From positions 1 through 53,588 of the forward strand of contig NZ_WHSB02000024.1 in NCBI RefSeq assembly GCF_010994755.1: a DNA stretch of 53,588 nucleotides, read 5' to 3'. The DNA comes from Shinella lacus (lineage in GTDB: Bacteria > Pseudomonadota > Alphaproteobacteria > Rhizobiales > Rhizobiaceae). Each line of letters begins with the position of its first letter. Positions within the stretch are counted from its first letter, which is position 1. The notes under the pieces were generated by a model, which did no database searches, was not told where the DNA came from, and saw only the letters and a list, made by a program, of their open reading frames with translations. The translations under genes were made by a program, and so were the position numbers. Positions 1 through 7,469 of this stretch are shown one piece after another.

Positions 1-417
1 ACGCTGCAGCTGCTCTTCCCGATGTCGATGCCCAAGATAGAAATCTGCATGGCTCTGCTCCTTTCCCTTCAAGAAAAGGACATCATACTCGATGTCCTCG
101 GAAGGGCGGGCCATCCCATAACCAACAACCTCGCTGATTGCGATGGATCTCGGCGAGAACCTCTCTTCGAACGGAGTGAAGCCAAGCGAAAAATAGAGAT
201 TCGACCCATTTTTATCGGCTTCTGCAAGCAGCGCGGGGCTTACATTTGCCAGAGCGGCGCGGGCAAGAAATTCTAGAGCGAGGCTCGACCAGAGGGCGTA
301 TTCCCATTTATCGCTGTCATATTCATCCATGTTCTGGATGTTGCGCACAGCCTTCGCGTAGAGTGCCTCCGGGTCGAAGGTTGCCGGCGTTGCGCCCGGC
401 TTGATTGTCGTCTTCAT
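1..417 (-). CDS. Unknown protein, 3' end cut by window edge
   Basis: A frame on the minus strand starts at ATG 417 and stays open for 139 codons to base 1, so the C-terminus lies outside the window. Its start overlaps the stop of the dioxygenase gene transcribed before it (ATGA), which indicates translational coupling. The protein begins MKTTIKPGATPATFDPEALY and is soluble in appearance, with no signal peptide or membrane segment. A stretch near residues 30-60 (DKWEYALWSSLALEFLARAAL) resembles the first helices of HEPN-like or other small helical proteins, but this is only a visual impression. I do not recognise the family. Context makes it part of the dioxygenase operon. Confidence 0.7.
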   Translation of the reverse strand, partial: MKTTIKPGATPATFDPEALYAKAVRNIQNMDEYDSDKWEYALWSSLALEFLARAALANVSPALLAEADKNGSNLYFSLGFTPFEERFSPRSIAISEVVGYGMARPSEDIEYDVLFLKGKEQSHADFYLGHRHREEQLQR

Positions 418-1076
418 TTTAGCCCTCCCAAATATACCCTCTCAATAGAACGATCCTCTCGTCCTGGCGGTATCGGCGAACGGGCATGCAGCATGCGCCA
501 GTTGTCGATTATCAGGGTATCCCCCGGACGAATGAGGGCAATCGACAAAGGGTCACGTTTCGCAAGCCAATCACGAATCTGGGCGTCGGCGGTGTCGCCA
601 ACTTTGCTCGCTGGCCGAAGAAATATTTCATCCCATCGTAGGAGGTCGGTGCCATCTGACGTACGTTCGAGCAGGCGAAGAAGCACAAGGGCTCCATGGC
701 GGGGCCGGCGTGGCTTGAAGACTGCGCGTGCGAGAGTGTCTCGAGAAACGGAGTTGACGAGCTCGCGGCCATCGATCAGCAATGTGGGAACGTCATCATA
801 TCCAATCAGGCATCGTAGGAGTAAGTAGCGCGGTGGTGTCCGCCAATGGGCAAGATCGGTATGAAACGGAAAACGGCCCAGACCAAAGTTCCCGCTATAT
901 GTATTCGGAGCCGATTCTTCGCGAGGAATTAAAGTTTGGACAAGACCGCCTTCCCAAGGCGTGAGTGGATCACCGAGTTCGTTAGCGACTTCGACGATGT
1001 CAGCATTAGGGCGATGCTGGGAGATTAGGGCGTAGCCGCTTTCGGTAATTTTTTGTCTCAGATCGAACCCCATCAT
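414..1076 (-). CDS. TauD/clavaminate-synthase-like Fe(II)/2-oxoglutarate dioxygenase
   Basis: The 220-residue protein carries the facial triad of Fe(II)/2OG oxygenases: HxD at H72-T-D74 (FPFHTDLAHW) and a distal histidine at H197 in DNWRMLHARSP, a hallmark of the TauD/GBBH/clavaminate group. R209 or R213 would bind 2-oxoglutarate. It is somewhat shorter than TauD (about 280 residues). The substrate cannot be read from sequence. It lies downstream of a UvrD-like helicase on the same strand and its stop overlaps the start of the next gene. Either of two adjacent ATG codons (1076 or 1073) could start it; no strong Shine-Dalgarno decides. A role in modifying a small molecule, nucleic acid or protein in a defence locus is inference. 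Confidence 0.75.
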   Translation of the reverse strand: MMGFDLRQKITESGYALISQHRPNADIVEVANELGDPLTPWEGGLVQTLIPREESAPNTYSGNFGLGRFPFHTDLAHWRTPPRYLLLRCLIGYDDVPTLLIDGRELVNSVSRDTLARAVFKPRRPRHGALVLLRLLERTSDGTDLLRWDEIFLRPASKVGDTADAQIRDWLAKRDPLSIALIRPGDTLIIDNWRMLHARSPIPPGREDRSIERVYLGGLK

Positions 1077-1291
1077 TTCTCAGTCATTCAAGTTGCCTTC
1101 TGGGCTATCGGCAGGGCGCCGACTCGATATCGAGCGACGGCATGATGTAGATTGCCCCGCGATCCATGCTGTCGAGGAAATGCGTCTTGCTTGAAATCGC
1201 GGGCCACTCGTACGTTTGATCATGTGAGACAACGGGCTCTGGTTGTGACGATAGTCTCCATGTGCTTCTTGAAGTGGGCTCAGAATTGCTC
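1077..1291 (-). other. 215-bp gap between helicase and dioxygenase genes, doubtful small frames
   Basis: A 71-codon frame (1080-1295) begins with an ATG overlapping the helicase stop, but its composition (Arg/Ser rich, no conserved look) is poor. In another frame an open stretch without a good start codon ends with THFLDSMDRGAIYIMPSLD, which looks more protein-like. The gap may therefore contain a decayed small gene, a promoter for the dioxygenase operon, or both. I see no clear terminator. Confidence 0.3.
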
Positions 1292-3052
1292 TCATGTTAC
1301 GACCGGATCAGGAGGCAGGGCTACGAGATTGTTCTCACCAAACAGCTCTGTGAGCTTTGCTATCGCTGCGGGACTAACGAGTTGCGTGAACAGCAAAGCT
1401 AGGCGCACCTTGGGGCGTGAACATGCAACATAGAACAAATTCCGATTGTTCTCGAAGAAATCCTGTTTGTCAGCAGGAGGCGCTGCATCCATCCATTCTA
1501 GGGTCTGTACAAAGTTGTATTTGTTCCAGCCACGTCCCACGATCACCATAACATTCTCGAACTCCGCGCCCTTCACGCCGTGCTTCGTAGCAAATGGCGT
1601 GTGCCCGTCGATGAAACGATCCAACGCTATCAATTCCGTATAGTGAACCGTCCGTAGCTTTCTAAGCTGTGTAATCCGGCGGGGTTCCCCTTCTACGGGT
1701 TCATCTCCGACCTCAGCGAGCTTCGCTTCGCGTTGTTCCACAGCGGCAGGCAGCCGCATGTGCGGCTGGGCGGCGATGAAGTCGATTATCTCGCCAATCG
1801 TTCCAGTCTGCCGCAACGCAATGAGGACGTTCATGCCATTGGTCCAGGCGATCTTGTCTTCATGACGACGGATGCGCGGCATGCCCGACCCGAACGCCTC
1901 GAACATTTCCCCATACCGGTTGGCCTCGAACGCAGCGCAGGCGGGTTCAAGCTGGTCCGCAAGAAACTTGATGTGAGGATCATCCTTCTTCAACCAAGGA
2001 TCGTTGAACTGGCCATAGATGCTCCGAATGTTCTCGTATCCTTGCTCCCGAGCAAGTATACTGTGGCTGAGCATCAGTATTTTTGTTTTCTCTACCGATA
2101 GATCCCAGCCCTCGGCTGCCAGCCGATCCTTCATATGCTGAAAGTAAGCACGAGCTGCCTCGGGACTGGTATCATCTTTCCAGTGGCCGCCTCCCTGTCC
2201 GGTTCGTCGCTGCCCCGGCCAGTTGTTTGTATGAAATACACGGGTCTCACCCTGTGCAGCGGGATCGCTAACCATCTGCGGCAAGTCTGGACGCATACGG
2301 TTGAGGACCTGCACAATCGGATCAACGGACCGGAAGTTCGCTTGCTTGTCTATAACCTCCAGTGCCTGGTGTTCCACCAGCCCACATCCCTCGCCGTAAA
2401 TCTTCTGCCAGTGGTCTCCGAAAAGACCGATCAAGGGGCCTTCACCTCGATCAAGAAACCACTCTTTCAACGCATCAACGAAACCGGCATCCGTGTCCTG
2501 ATATTCGTCGATAAGCAGAATGGGATATCGTGAAGTCAGAACCCGACGAAATTTGGGGCGACTCATCGCCTGAATCATCAGCGACAATACATCTTCATGG
2601 CGAAGTGACACCTGATCGTCTGTCACGCCGGGGTAGCCAAGTTCATAATGAATACGACGATGACCGACGCCGCCGGTTTCCGCAAGCCGCTCCTCCCATG
2701 TCGGCAACCCGGGAACCAGTTCACGCAGCGTAGGCTGAAAATCCTGAAGGACTGACCAGCAAAAACCGTGCACGGTTTCGGGTCTCACCGCAGGGTGCGC
2801 GTTCGTTCTGGCAATGATCTCGTCCTTGGCGACGTTGGTGTAGGTGATGCAGCCGATCTGTTGGCGCTGCCGCAGCAACGCGGAGCCTTGCTTTTCAATC
2901 AATCTGCGAAGTGCTCTCTCAAGAGAATAGGTTTTCCCAGCTCCGGCGCCCGCCTCTAGACGAAAGCTGCGTCCTTCATCCAGGCAAGCGAACATGCGTT
3001 CCAGAGCAATGCGACCAGCGGCATCTGCGGGGCTTTCTTGTCCCTCAGCCAT
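1292..3052 (-). CDS. UvrD/Rep-like superfamily 1 DNA helicase (GajB-like)
   Basis: The 586-residue protein has the SF1A helicase signatures: Walker A at residues 33-41 (EAGAGAGKT, K40), motif Ia region CITYTNVAKDEI, Walker B IDEYQD at 181-186, motif III LFGDHWQKIYG, a late TKHGVKGAEFENVMVI that corresponds to motif V, and a C-terminal FYVACSRPK like motif VI. Its size and AGAGAGKT loop resemble the helicase subunits paired with OLD-family nucleases, as in Gabija. The start ATG (3052) overlaps the stop of an OLD-type nuclease remnant (3045-3047), supporting an original nuclease-helicase operon. The nuclease is now truncated, so the pair is probably not functional as a two-gene system. The downstream dioxygenase may share the transcript. 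Confidence 0.85.
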   Translation of the reverse strand: MAEGQESPADAAGRIALERMFACLDEGRSFRLEAGAGAGKTYSLERALRRLIEKQGSALLRQRQQIGCITYTNVAKDEIIARTNAHPAVRPETVHGFCWSVLQDFQPTLRELVPGLPTWEERLAETGGVGHRRIHYELGYPGVTDDQVSLRHEDVLSLMIQAMSRPKFRRVLTSRYPILLIDEYQDTDAGFVDALKEWFLDRGEGPLIGLFGDHWQKIYGEGCGLVEHQALEVIDKQANFRSVDPIVQVLNRMRPDLPQMVSDPAAQGETRVFHTNNWPGQRRTGQGGGHWKDDTSPEAARAYFQHMKDRLAAEGWDLSVEKTKILMLSHSILAREQGYENIRSIYGQFNDPWLKKDDPHIKFLADQLEPACAAFEANRYGEMFEAFGSGMPRIRRHEDKIAWTNGMNVLIALRQTGTIGEIIDFIAAQPHMRLPAAVEQREAKLAEVGDEPVEGEPRRITQLRKLRTVHYTELIALDRFIDGHTPFATKHGVKGAEFENVMVIVGRGWNKYNFVQTLEWMDAAPPADKQDFFENNRNLFYVACSRPKVRLALLFTQLVSPAAIAKLTELFGENNLVALPPDPVVT

Positions 3053-3206
3053 GTTCGCCTCCCTGGATGGGGGCGATCTCGACCCCGGCAGCTTCGGCGA
3101 GGATTTCGACCGCTACGGCCACTGGGGGAGGCACAGGGGCCGGATTACCCTGTGCCAACCATCTCAAACCTTCAGAGATGTAACGGGGAACAATCCACTC
3201 TCGACG
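3045..3206 (-). pseudogene. C-terminal remnant of an OLD-family (TOPRIM) nuclease gene
   Basis: The minus-strand frame ending at TGA 3045-3047 reads as REWIVPRYISEGLRWL, then a proline-rich turn and VEILAEAAGVEIAPIQGG, before the stop. This is the kind of C-terminal tail seen on OLD-type ATP-dependent nucleases that partner UvrD-like helicases. About 53 codons remain; the frame meets a stop at 3207-3209, and there the sequence changes to plus-strand coding. The overlap with the helicase start (8 bases) is typical of the intact gene pair. Family assignment rests on a short stretch and on context, so it is moderate. Confidence 0.5.
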
Positions 3207-3751
3207 TCAAACGGTCGCTCGCATCCTATGGCGACACGAGCCGTCTCGAGGAGCTGAAGCTCAAAATGATGGCCTCGGCCATGGTCCTGCCGGACTGGCT
3301 CTACAAGAACCAGAAGCGGCTGATGGTGGATGCGGTCGAAGTCGCGATCGTCGATGGCGCCAGCCGCCCGAGCGATCATGCCAGTGGTGTCTGGGCGCTG
3401 TCCGAACTCGATGACCTCTTGGAGATCGACGGCGTTGCCGCCTGCATGGCCGAACTGCGCCAGCGCTTCGCCATCCGGGTGCAGCAGCTTCTCGAGGCGG
3501 AGGCGCGCAAGGCGCTCGGCGACATGGAGCAGCCTGTCTTCGCGCCGAATACGATCGTCGCGCCTGCACCCATGTGCTCGCGGATCAATCTCAACGGGCC
3601 GAGCCGGACTTACGAAGAAGACCAGGCGGCGCGCTCATACGATGATGATCACGATCGCGACGAACGGGGCTTCGATGATGGGTCCGATGAGGATGAGCCG
3701 ACACCGGCCTTCATCCGGATCGGCTTTGCCCGGCGCCCTGCCAGGCACTGA
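3206..3751 (+). pseudogene. Unknown gene, N-terminally truncated at the junction
   Basis: Coding-like sequence on the plus strand begins right at the point where the OLD-nuclease tail ends (VKRSLASYGDTSRLEELKLK) and runs to a stop at 3749-3751. The first internal ATG is at 3266, giving 161 residues. The body is helical and charged (LPDWLYKNQKRLMVDAVEVA, LSELDDLLEIDGVAACMAEL) and the C-terminus is strongly acidic, with Asp-rich runs around residues 125-150. I do not recognise the family. Position upstream of the unknown 168-residue gene and the split protease suggests that it once began that operon. Whether 3266 is the true start or the gene is broken cannot be decided here. Confidence 0.45.
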
Positions 3752-3793
3752 GCCCCGTCGCACATTGCTCGCTACTGCCCGATGGCCTGACCG

Positions 3794-3828
3794 CCACGCC
3801 CTGACGATTGTCGTCAGGTGTCGCGTGG
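3794..3828. repeat. Two-part hairpin upstream of the 3915 gene
   Basis: CTGACGA (3801-3807) and TCGTCAG (3811-3817) form a 7-bp stem with a 3-base loop. Outer arms CCACGC (3794-3799) and GCGTGG (3823-3828) can extend it across a small asymmetric bulge. There is no U-run, so it may be an attenuating or RNA-stabilising hairpin rather than a simple terminator. Confidence 0.4.
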
Positions 3829-3914
3829 TGATCCCTCGCGTCAAGGCCGCAGCTTTCCCATCCTGTTCTTCTTATGAGCGCTGGGCCCGAATGTGGTCCG
3901 GTCAAGGAGTTCCC

Positions 3915-4421
3915 ATGACTTCCGACATCAATCCGGATGTGCCGCCACGCATCCGCTGCGAGGCGATCCCGCCGTCCTCGACGTCCCAGAACCTCGTCTG
4001 CCATCGTGCGCACGGCACTGTCCTGCGCTATCTCGGATACGGTGCTGGCCGCCCGACCGGCGACGATCCCGCGCATCTGATCGGCCTGGCGCTCGGCCAT
4101 GTCCGGCAGGGTACGGGCTTGACCGGCCTCGTACCGGATACGGTCATCGGCCGATTGCAGACCCATGCCGATACAGGCAACCCGGCCTGCCGCCTGCTGC
4201 TCGACTGGCTTTCCAGCCGTAATCGCGATCTGGCGGTCTCGACTCAGCCGGATGCGGGCAGTCCGGGTTCGGCCAAGCCCCGTCCTCTTCGCCGCCTGAT
4301 CCGGGAGCGTCGCCAGGCAAGACCGGGCAGTCTGAAGAAGCGATGGCCGACCAAGGGGCAACCGCCCAGCGGCAAAACGGCAATTATTGCCGCGATGACG
4401 GAGGGGCGGATCGATGAATAA
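3915..4421 (+). CDS. Unknown 168-residue protein of the split-protease operon
   Basis: ATG 3915 is preceded by AAGGAG at good spacing (caaggagttccc). The stop at 4419-4421 overlaps the start of the AAA ATPase gene (ATG 4414) by 8 bases, so the two are translationally coupled. The protein has a central region (GTVLRYLGYGAGRPTGDDP; HLIGLALGHVRQG) and a basic C-terminal tail rich in Arg and Lys (about residues 120-155). No signal peptide, membrane segment or metal motif is visible. I do not recognise the family. The coupling indicates a dedicated partner, adaptor or substrate-binding subunit of the downstream AAA/M41 proteins; that role is inference. Confidence 0.7.
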   Translation: MTSDINPDVPPRIRCEAIPPSSTSQNLVCHRAHGTVLRYLGYGAGRPTGDDPAHLIGLALGHVRQGTGLTGLVPDTVIGRLQTHADTGNPACRLLLDWLSSRNRDLAVSTQPDAGSPGSAKPRPLRRLIRERRQARPGSLKKRWPTKGQPPSGKTAIIAAMTEGRIDE

Positions 4422-6375
4422 GCTGTCCCGCCTGTTCCTGCGTCGCCTCGAACGCATCGCCCGGCGCGAAGCCCAGCGCAACGCCCATCTCAATGGCCTC
4501 TTGTCGTTGAAAATCGTCGAAGTGGGCGGGCACGTTCTGCGGCGCTACTCGCCAGCCTTCGAAACCGCGTCTCTTTCCGGAGACCACGACCGCGACGTGG
4601 CGTGGGTTCGTCGGAACTTCGGCGGCTACCTTCTGCCGCCGCCTCAGCAGTCCGACATTGTAACGACTGAAGGTAAGTCGCCGACATCTTTCCTGCCGTC
4701 TCTCTACCGGCTCGGTCAAGTGACAGCCAGCGATCATGTCGCGGCAATCGATCACAAACGCCGTGCCTATGCCGTCGGTCTGGTCGGGCGGGCGGGCAAG
4801 GCGCCGCTGATCAGCAACATCGTCGCGGCCCTCGTGCTGGCCCGTGCGATCGAGAACGGTCGTGTGCCGCTTGCCAGGATCGTCCGTGCTGCCGCCATGT
4901 CGGCGCCTGTCGTCGCGCTGCATGGGCCGATCGTCGGCTTTGAGCAGGCCATGCGCCGCCTCATCGAGACACCGGGCTTCGTGCCGGGCGGCGCCTTGAG
5001 CGGCATCGATGGAGAATACGTCTATGATGACGGCACCTTTGCCGGACCCGAGGGTGCAGGCCGTACGTACATTCAGTTCCTCGGACATAGCATCGCGCGC
5101 ATCGCCGGCGCCACGCTTCGGCGCCGGCTGGTGAATGCGACGACGCGTGACTATCCTGTCGTTGCGATCAGCGAGAAGGCGGAGGCCATCCCGTCCGACA
5201 TCGCCATTGCCGCCGACATCGGCCTTGCGGCAGGCAGGCTGGACTATCCCTTCCTCAGTGCCATGGTGGAGGCGATGCATGGTGCCAACGGTATCACGGC
5301 GCTGGAGCAATGGTCGACGGCCTACGACGCGCATTACCTGACGATCGATGATGTCGTGCTGGCGTTCCGGCCGGGGCGCAGCGCATCCCAGGTCATTGCC
5401 GTGCTGGCGTCCCTCACCGAGCGCAATCGTGTTGCCGCTCGGGAGGATGACGATGATGACGACGAACCGGCATCCAAAGGCGCTGGCAAATCATCGAAGT
5501 CGAAGCAGGATGCGAAATCGTCGGAGAAGTCCTCATCCGGAAAAGATAGCGGCGGTGGATGGAAACGCGACAAGCTGTCAGGCGCCGAGGTCATCCAGCC
5601 GGAGCCATGGGGACCGGGAGAAAACGATCGTCCGTCGCTCGTGGTCGAGACGCTCGCCGGTTACGGCAAGGCCAAGACCTGGGCGCTGGATCTGAAGGCT
5701 GATCTGGCCGATCACAGGGCGGGCGCTCTCGCCTGGTCGGACATGAGCACCAAACTTCTGCTCCATGGACCGCCCGGGACCGGAAAGACGACTTTTGCTC
5801 GGGCGCTTTGCAACAGCCTGCAGATTCCGCTGGTCGTCACATCCGTATCGACTTGGCTGCAGGGCGGGCATCTCAACGACGTCATCGACCGGATGAGCAA
5901 GACCTTCGTCGAGGCCCGGGCCATGGCGCCGGCGATCCTGTTCATCGACGAGATCGATGGCATCGGCAAGCGGCAGCCGGCCGAACGGGAATATGCCGAC
6001 TATTGGAACACCATCGTTAACAAGGCGCTCGAGTTGTTGGACGGGGCGGTCAAGAGCGAGGGGTTGATCATCGTCGGCGCGACGAACCGGCCCCAGGAGA
6101 TCGATGATGCGCTGAAACGCTCCGGACGCCTGGAGACGCATATCGAGATCCCCTTGCCGGATATCGCCACGCTCACGGAAATCTTCGCTCACCATCTCGG
6201 CGATGATCTCGCATCGCTGGTCGATGGAAAGGCGTCGGATGAGACCAAGGCCGATGAGGTGGGTTCCGAGGCCGCGGGGATGAGTGCCGACGAGGCAGAA
6301 GCACCCAACATCCAGGCCGATCGGGACAGCGACGAACACACCTTGAGGGACGCTCGGGAAGGAGCCGCGACATGA
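4414..6375 (+). CDS. FtsH-like AAA+ ATPase subunit lacking its peptidase
   Basis: The 653-residue protein has an unrecognised N-terminal domain (about 1-340), a low-complexity acidic then Ser/Lys-rich linker (about 345-390), and an AAA+ domain (about 410-600) with Walker A HGPPGTGKTTFA near residue 457, Walker B LFIDEIDGIG near 510 and a sensor-1/arginine region VGATNRPQEIDDALKRSGR. It stops with an acidic tail just where the AAA lid should continue. The lid and the zinc peptidase are encoded by the next gene, whose ATG overlaps this stop (ATGA, 6372-6375). No transmembrane helix is present, unlike FtsH, so the complex should be cytosolic. The ATPase would unfold substrates for the M41 subunit. 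Confidence 0.85.
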   Translation: MNKLSRLFLRRLERIARREAQRNAHLNGLLSLKIVEVGGHVLRRYSPAFETASLSGDHDRDVAWVRRNFGGYLLPPPQQSDIVTTEGKSPTSFLPSLYRLGQVTASDHVAAIDHKRRAYAVGLVGRAGKAPLISNIVAALVLARAIENGRVPLARIVRAAAMSAPVVALHGPIVGFEQAMRRLIETPGFVPGGALSGIDGEYVYDDGTFAGPEGAGRTYIQFLGHSIARIAGATLRRRLVNATTRDYPVVAISEKAEAIPSDIAIAADIGLAAGRLDYPFLSAMVEAMHGANGITALEQWSTAYDAHYLTIDDVVLAFRPGRSASQVIAVLASLTERNRVAAREDDDDDDEPASKGAGKSSKSKQDAKSSEKSSSGKDSGGGWKRDKLSGAEVIQPEPWGPGENDRPSLVVETLAGYGKAKTWALDLKADLADHRAGALAWSDMSTKLLLHGPPGTGKTTFARALCNSLQIPLVVTSVSTWLQGGHLNDVIDRMSKTFVEARAMAPAILFIDEIDGIGKRQPAEREYADYWNTIVNKALELLDGAVKSEGLIIVGATNRPQEIDDALKRSGRLETHIEIPLPDIATLTEIFAHHLGDDLASLVDGKASDETKADEVGSEAAGMSADEAEAPNIQADRDSDEHTLRDAREGAAT

Positions 6376-7139
6376 CAATGACATCGAAGCACATTGAACC
6401 GGGTACGCTTGAAGCGGCCGTGTCCCTTCTGAAGCGGCTGGCAACGAGGGCGATGGGGCTGACCGGCGCCGATATCGAGCGGATCGTTCGCCAGGCGCGG
6501 CTGAAGGCCCGCCGCGAAAAGCGGTCGATCCGGTATGAAGATCTCGAGGATGGTATCCGGATGGACCGGCCGCAGGTGCCGTATGATTTGCGCTGGCGCT
6601 TCGCCATCCATGAGTCTGGTCACGCAGTCGTACATCATGCCTTGAGGTTGGGGCCGATCCATGGGCTCAACATCGATGCGCCCGGAGGCGGCGGCTACAG
6701 CCAGCTCGGATTCACCGCATCCGGCAGCGATACGCTGGGCTACCGTGAGGACATGCTCGCCATGCTCATGGCGGGGCGCGCCGCCGAGCAGATCGTCGTC
6801 GGCAAGGTGTCCGCCGGATCGGGTGGCTCCGATGACAGCGATCTGGCACGGGCCACGAAGATGGCGCTCGCCATGGAGCGGTCCCTCGGCTTCGGGGCGA
6901 CCCAGCCGCTGCTCTACCGCGATGATAAGGACCCGACCGCCGTGCTCGATGCTAATCCCGATCTCGCAGCCCGCATCCATGCGCGCTTGGAAAAGGCATT
7001 TGCGAGGGCGGTCGAGATTGTCAATGAGAACCGCGATAAGCTTGATGCGCTCACCAACGCGCTGTTCGATGCGCAGGCTTTGGATGGCGAGGCCGTAAGA
7101 CGCCTCCTCAAAGACGGTGATCGACCGCCTTCCGTGTAG
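6372..7139 (+). CDS. M41 (FtsH-type) zinc peptidase subunit, separate from its ATPase
   Basis: The 255-residue protein starts with the AAA lid helix region (LTGADIERIVRQARLKARRE, about 36-56), then the M41 peptidase with HESGH at residues 80-84 and the distal acidic ligand region GSDDSDLARATKMA. The C-terminal helices match FtsH (MERSLGFG; NRDKLDALTNALFDAQALDGEAV). In ordinary FtsH these parts follow the AAA domain in one chain; here they are separate, with the start codon overlapping the ATPase stop. Because both sides of the break have sensible ends, I read it as a natural split and not a frameshift. A decayed partial copy of this gene lies at 39650-40060. Confidence 0.88.
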   Translation: MTMTSKHIEPGTLEAAVSLLKRLATRAMGLTGADIERIVRQARLKARREKRSIRYEDLEDGIRMDRPQVPYDLRWRFAIHESGHAVVHHALRLGPIHGLNIDAPGGGGYSQLGFTASGSDTLGYREDMLAMLMAGRAAEQIVVGKVSAGSGGSDDSDLARATKMALAMERSLGFGATQPLLYRDDKDPTAVLDANPDLAARIHARLEKAFARAVEIVNENRDKLDALTNALFDAQALDGEAVRRLLKDGDRPPSV

Positions 7140-7267
7140 ACTGTGATTCGGGCGAGCATCGATTGCCGTCGGTGATTGCTCCGATGTTGAGTCAACGTCA
7201 GTTTGCCATCAAACGGGGTAAGGCGGCGCGCTTGGACAGAGGACGTTTTGGCGAGTCTCGCCGTTCG

Positions 7268-7281
7268 TTGAGCTAAATCAA
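7268..7281. promoter_or_regulatory. FNR/FixK-type box upstream of phosphoketolase
   Basis: TTGAGCTAAATCAA fits TTGA-N6-TCAA, the FNR/FixK half-site pattern. It sits about 190 bp before the phosphoketolase start. The 330-bp gap 7140-7469 also holds small inverted repeats (GTTGAGTCAAC at 7186-7196; GTTTGCCATCAAAC at 7201-7214) and no convincing gene. Confidence 0.55.
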
Positions 7282-7469
7282 GATCCATTGCGCGAAAACG
7301 TCTAGGGTGAGACCATATCGGACGGAAGACAGGAGTTCGCTCCGCATGACCTTGTATCGGCCTTGGTCGGACGCGGCGTCGTGGTTGCTCAGGGACCATT
7401 AGGCCTATTTGCGCAATCTCCTCGAATGCGAACGTCGGCCTTTTCGATCCGGCCGCAGGGAGAGAATGC

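Noticed and set aside
1080..1295. 71-codon frame overlapping the helicase stop
   Set aside because: Position is attractive (ATGA overlap), but composition is unlike a real protein and a different frame looks more coding-like in its second half. Left as an unresolved gap.
1..3206. A complete Gabija defence system
   Set aside because: Only about 53 codons of the nuclease remain, so the two-gene system is not intact in this window.
6360..6380. Frameshift in a single-chain ftsH-like gene
   Set aside because: Both parts have natural ends with a clean ATGA overlap and the linker is low-complexity, which fits a true split better.
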